NCBI GenBank assembly: GCA_021732565.1
Contig: JAKFUT010000111.1
Location: 1 to 44,235 of the forward strand
Length of the DNA stretch: 44,235 nt
DNA from: Candidatus Obscuribacterales bacterium
GTDB taxonomy: Bacteria; Cyanobacteriota; Vampirovibrionia; Obscuribacterales; Obscuribacteraceae
Direction of reading: 5' to 3'
The notes below the pieces were generated by a model. That model saw only the letters and a list, made by a program, of their open reading frames with translations, was not told the DNA's origin and ran no database searches. The position numbers and the translations under genes were made by a program. Of this stretch, positions 42,004 through 44,235 are shown piece after piece. How positions within the stretch are numbered: the stretch's first letter is position 1; the number at the start of each line of letters is the position of its first letter.

Positions 42004-43768
42004 CCCTACCCTCCTGCGCACCGATTACTATCCTGAGAATTTCGTGTCCGTTAGCCGGTCGTTCGTGGAAGTCTAGTTTGGTGCATTGGGCCACAAGGTG
42101 GTCGAATTGTTTGTCGCAATTGTGTCCATCGCGTTGTGGATGGAGTTCTGTCAACGGCAACGGCTCCTTCCCCGAGATCAGGAAATACAGCACGGCTCCG
42201 AACGCATAAATGTCACTTTGGGGTACAGCCTTTCCCTGAAGTTGCTCCGGTGCAATGTAAGCTTGTTTCCCAATCAAGGTGCCTGTGGCTTGACCGATGA
42301 ATTCGTTGGCGGCACCGAAATCGATCAAATACAATTCGCCCGATCGATGAAGCAATATGTTCTCTGGAGTAAAATCACGATGAACGATCGGTGGATCAAG
42401 TTCATGAAGATAAATCAGGAACTTCGCCATACTTTGCGCCCACTCGATTACCCTGGTCTGAGGTACCGCGCCCCCCTTCCTGACGAGCTGCGATAGCGGC
42501 ACACCCTCAATGTAGTCGAGAACAAGATACTCACGATTTCCTTCCTGAAAGAAATCTTGAATACGGGCAATTCGGTCATTTGAACATCGCGTCAACAGCC
42601 GTGCCTCGCGTGCAAACATCTCCGACACCTGCTGACGCACCACATCAGGGAGATTCTCCGGCAACGCTGATTCTTTGAGCACAACTCTGGCGCCACCAGG
42701 TCCCATAGCGATATAGGTGGTGCAAAATCCGCCTGAATTGAGATAACTGTTGATCGTGTATCGCCCGTTCCCAATAACTTGACCATGCTCAAGCGGAACA
42801 TAATTTGTTCTACCAATGTGCGCCTGTATATCGCGTTCCCAATTAGTCGTAAAGTTGAACTGCTCTAGCTGTTCTAGCTGCGGCACTGGTGCTCCGATCA
42901 CTTGAGGCTGCGCATTCAGTACCACTCGCCTCGCGCGAGAAGTGAATACGTTGTCGTCGAAATTCTTCTCTATCCAATGGAGCAAATGCTTGCGTTGGGG
43001 GGGATCAAATTTACTAAAGTAGATCTCCAGTACCTTCGCCGAGGATTCGGATCCATCCGCAGTTCGAACAGCCAGGTGGTGTTGAGATTCGTCATCTTCA
43101 TGATAGGCACTCTCGGTCGTATCCGCATTTCTCACCAGGTCAATTTGCTGAACGTCCCTGATTGCAACATTCTTCCATTCATAGTTACTTCGCGCATAAA
43201 GATGATCGGGAGCAACAGCAAAGATGTGCCCGCTACGTATCAGCGCAACACCGATGCTGAGAGTCAGTGCTACCGGCAGCGCCATAAGAATTGAATCAAT
43301 CCCGAAATCCCAAGGATACAGCATTGCCTCAATGCCCAATTGAGACGCTATGACTTTGGCGATCAGAAGAACAACAGCAATCGCACCCGGGGCAAGCAGA
43401 AAAAACAAGCTAATACTTGGCGAATCCCAAGCGCCAGATACAAACAATTCTGATACCTGCGTAGGCAGATCACCTTGTAGTTTTTCACACAGTAACGGAC
43501 CAACTCCAACAACCACAACCGTGATACCAAAAACTCCAAACATCCCAAGCTTGAACCAGCCAGGACAGTTGGAAGGAGGCCCGAAGCCGCCAACAGCAAC
43601 CGAAACGAGGAAGCACAACAAGAACAGAAGGAAGCATCCCGTCAGAAAAATTCCGATCACAAAGATCGGAGCAAAAAGTGCCCCTCTAACGAGTGTCGGC
43701 AGCACTCGTCCCCGGGCCGAAGCTCCGCTCGCCACAACGGATTGCTCATCCGAGTGCTTGATCGTCAT
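41975..43768 (-). CDS. Membrane-anchored Ser/Thr protein kinase
   Basis: 597 aa. The N-terminal ~180 residues contain four or five hydrophobic segments (about 24-62, 72-92, 120-145, 155-175). A soluble linker follows to ~330, then a Hanks-type kinase domain: Gly-rich loop LNSGGFCTTY, catalytic K365 in VVLKES, H463-R-D465 in HRDFTPENILL, D483-FG, and the APEQLQGK activation end with QSDIYAFG. All catalytic residues are present; the Phe after HRD replaces the usual Leu/Val/Ile. The kinase domain is thus at the C-terminus and cytosolic, with the membrane part as a possible sensor. The ATG overlaps the stop of a short ORF upstream (TGATG), and the 3' end overlaps the propeller gene by 29 nt. Confidence 0.92.
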   Translation of the reverse strand: MTIKHSDEQSVVASGASARGRVLPTLVRGALFAPIFVIGIFLTGCFLLFLLCFLVSVAVGGFGPPSNCPGWFKLGMFGVFGITVVVVGVGPLLCEKLQGDLPTQVSELFVSGAWDSPSISLFFLLAPGAIAVVLLIAKVIASQLGIEAMLYPWDFGIDSILMALPVALTLSIGVALIRSGHIFAVAPDHLYARSNYEWKNVAIRDVQQIDLVRNADTTESAYHEDDESQHHLAVRTADGSESSAKVLEIYFSKFDPPQRKHLLHWIEKNFDDNVFTSRARRVVLNAQPQVIGAPVPQLEQLEQFNFTTNWERDIQAHIGRTNYVPLEHGQVIGNGRYTINSYLNSGGFCTTYIAMGPGGARVVLKESALPENLPDVVRQQVSEMFAREARLLTRCSNDRIARIQDFFQEGNREYLVLDYIEGVPLSQLVRKGGAVPQTRVIEWAQSMAKFLIYLHELDPPIVHRDFTPENILLHRSGELYLIDFGAANEFIGQATGTLIGKQAYIAPEQLQGKAVPQSDIYAFGAVLYFLISGKEPLPLTELHPQRDGHNCDKQFDHLVAQCTKLDFHERPANGHEILRIVIGAQEGRGGLDTDQRN

Positions 43769-43980
43769 CAGCCTATAAACCCGTGAAAGGTGCCGAAGTT
43801 TCCACCAACTATTTTCATGAAATGTGCGCAGACGATGGTCTCCATCCCTACCAATACGGCTGACATCGGTGGCTGTTTTGTATCTGTCCTCAGGTGTAAA
43901 TGCTGTCGACTTCCCCAGAGGGCTGAATCGATTCTAATGTGCTCTTCAGCACTAGTTTCGTTGATCTGTAGCGAGTCCAC
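43768..43980 (-). CDS. Truncated relic of a propeller gene, overlapping two kinases
   Basis: 70 aa from a GTG at 43980 with the same AGGAGGG signal as the propeller gene at 42003. The first ~15 residues (DSLQINETSAEEHI) match the start of that protein (DSIQINETSAEEQI). The remaining ~55 residues do not match it and resemble no known family. Its start overlaps the end of the upstream kinase and its stop overlaps the start of the next kinase, so it keeps the coupling between genes. It is likely what is left of a second propeller gene after an internal deletion. Confidence 0.55.
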   Translation of the reverse strand: MDSLQINETSAEEHIRIDSALWGSRQHLHLRTDTKQPPMSAVLVGMETIVCAHFMKIVGGNFGTFHGFIG

Positions 43981-44235
43981 CCCTACCCTCCTGCACACCG
44001 ATTACTATCTTGAGAATTTCGTGCCCGGTAGCCGGCCGTTCGTGGAAGTCCAGTTTGGTGCATTTGGACACAAGATCATCGAATTGTTTGTCGCAATCGT
44101 GTCCATCACGTTGTGGATGGAGTTCTGTCAACGGCAACGGCTCCTTCCCCGAGATCAGGAAATACAGCACGGCTCCGAACGCATAAATGTCACTTTGGGG
44201 TACAGCCTTTCCCTGAAGTTGCTCCGGTGCAATGT
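43952..44235 (-). CDS. Second Ser/Thr protein kinase, C-terminal part (cut by window end)
   Basis: About 94 codons are visible, from the APEQLQGKAVPQSDIYAFG motif to the stop. Over the last ~72 residues it differs from the kinase at 41975 by about 8 substitutions (for example DCDKQFDDLVSKC for NCDKQFDHLVAQC), so it is a recent tandem duplicate. The catalytic loop and N-terminal part lie outside the window. The end overlaps the start of the short ORF at 43768-43980, as the other kinase overlaps the propeller gene. Confidence 0.88.
   Translation of the reverse strand, partial: IAPEQLQGKAVPQSDIYAFGAVLYFLISGKEPLPLTELHPQRDGHDCDKQFDDLVSKCTKLDFHERPATGHEILKIVIGVQEGRGGLATDQRN

Overview
The window looks like a chromosomal segment of a non-photosynthetic relative of Cyanobacteria, most likely Candidatus Obscuribacterales/Melainabacteria (Vampirovibrionia). 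This is an inference from the style of the proteins: a giant filamentous-haemagglutinin-like repeat protein with a FecR-like tail, membrane-anchored Ser/Thr kinases with an APEQLxGKxxPQSDIYAFG signature, and a B12-binding radical SAM enzyme. No rRNA, tRNA, CRISPR array or intact transposase was seen.

Layout. 1-2.2 kb: radical SAM/B12 enzyme and a cupin protein. 2.2-3.8 kb: a small orphan gene (family copy 1) and a hairpin-rich intergenic stretch. 3.8-21.8 kb: a single gene of about 6,000 codons for a secreted beta-helical repeat protein. 21.9-22.5 kb: two overlapping short ORFs, possibly one frameshifted gene. 22.7-23.5 kb: IS-like direct repeats and family copy 2. 23.6-28.1 kb: divergent PAS-PAS-GAF histidine kinase and a TPR protein. 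28.1-29.3 kb: family copies 3 and 4. 29.8-36.1 kb: a compact malonate decarboxylase operon, mdcABCDEGH. 36.4-37.8 kb: a VOC protein and a TPR lipoprotein. 37.8-38.6 kb: a decayed kinase fragment and family copy 5. 38.9-44.2 kb: a minus-strand array of Ser/Thr kinase and propeller-like genes with a partial second kinase at the window edge.

The most unusual signal is a dispersed family of five small proteins (66-84 aa) with the core REKFFLDFAS...SDPF...WLPDLLFI. Each is a stand-alone gene with a strong Shine-Dalgarno. Four share a leader: an upstream element of exactly 37 nt containing ACGGTAGATAC about 100-130 nt before the start codon, then two short hairpins ending just before the Shine-Dalgarno. 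The hairpin stems change in sequence but keep pairing (GGCAC/GTGCC becomes GACAC/GTGTC; CGGCAT/ATGCCG becomes GGCAC/GTGCC). Three or four copies end in a hairpin terminator. This looks like a co-regulated multicopy system of small proteins under RNA-level control. I do not recognise the protein family and assign it no function.

The mdc genes encode the four subunits of malonate decarboxylase (A, C, D, E), the enzymes that make and attach its special prosthetic group (B, G) and the malonyl loading enzyme (H). No malonate transporter or mdcR-type regulator is present in the window. In the kinase array each kinase end overlaps the start of the next ORF, suggesting translationally coupled kinase-partner pairs, one of which has been cut down to about 70 codons.
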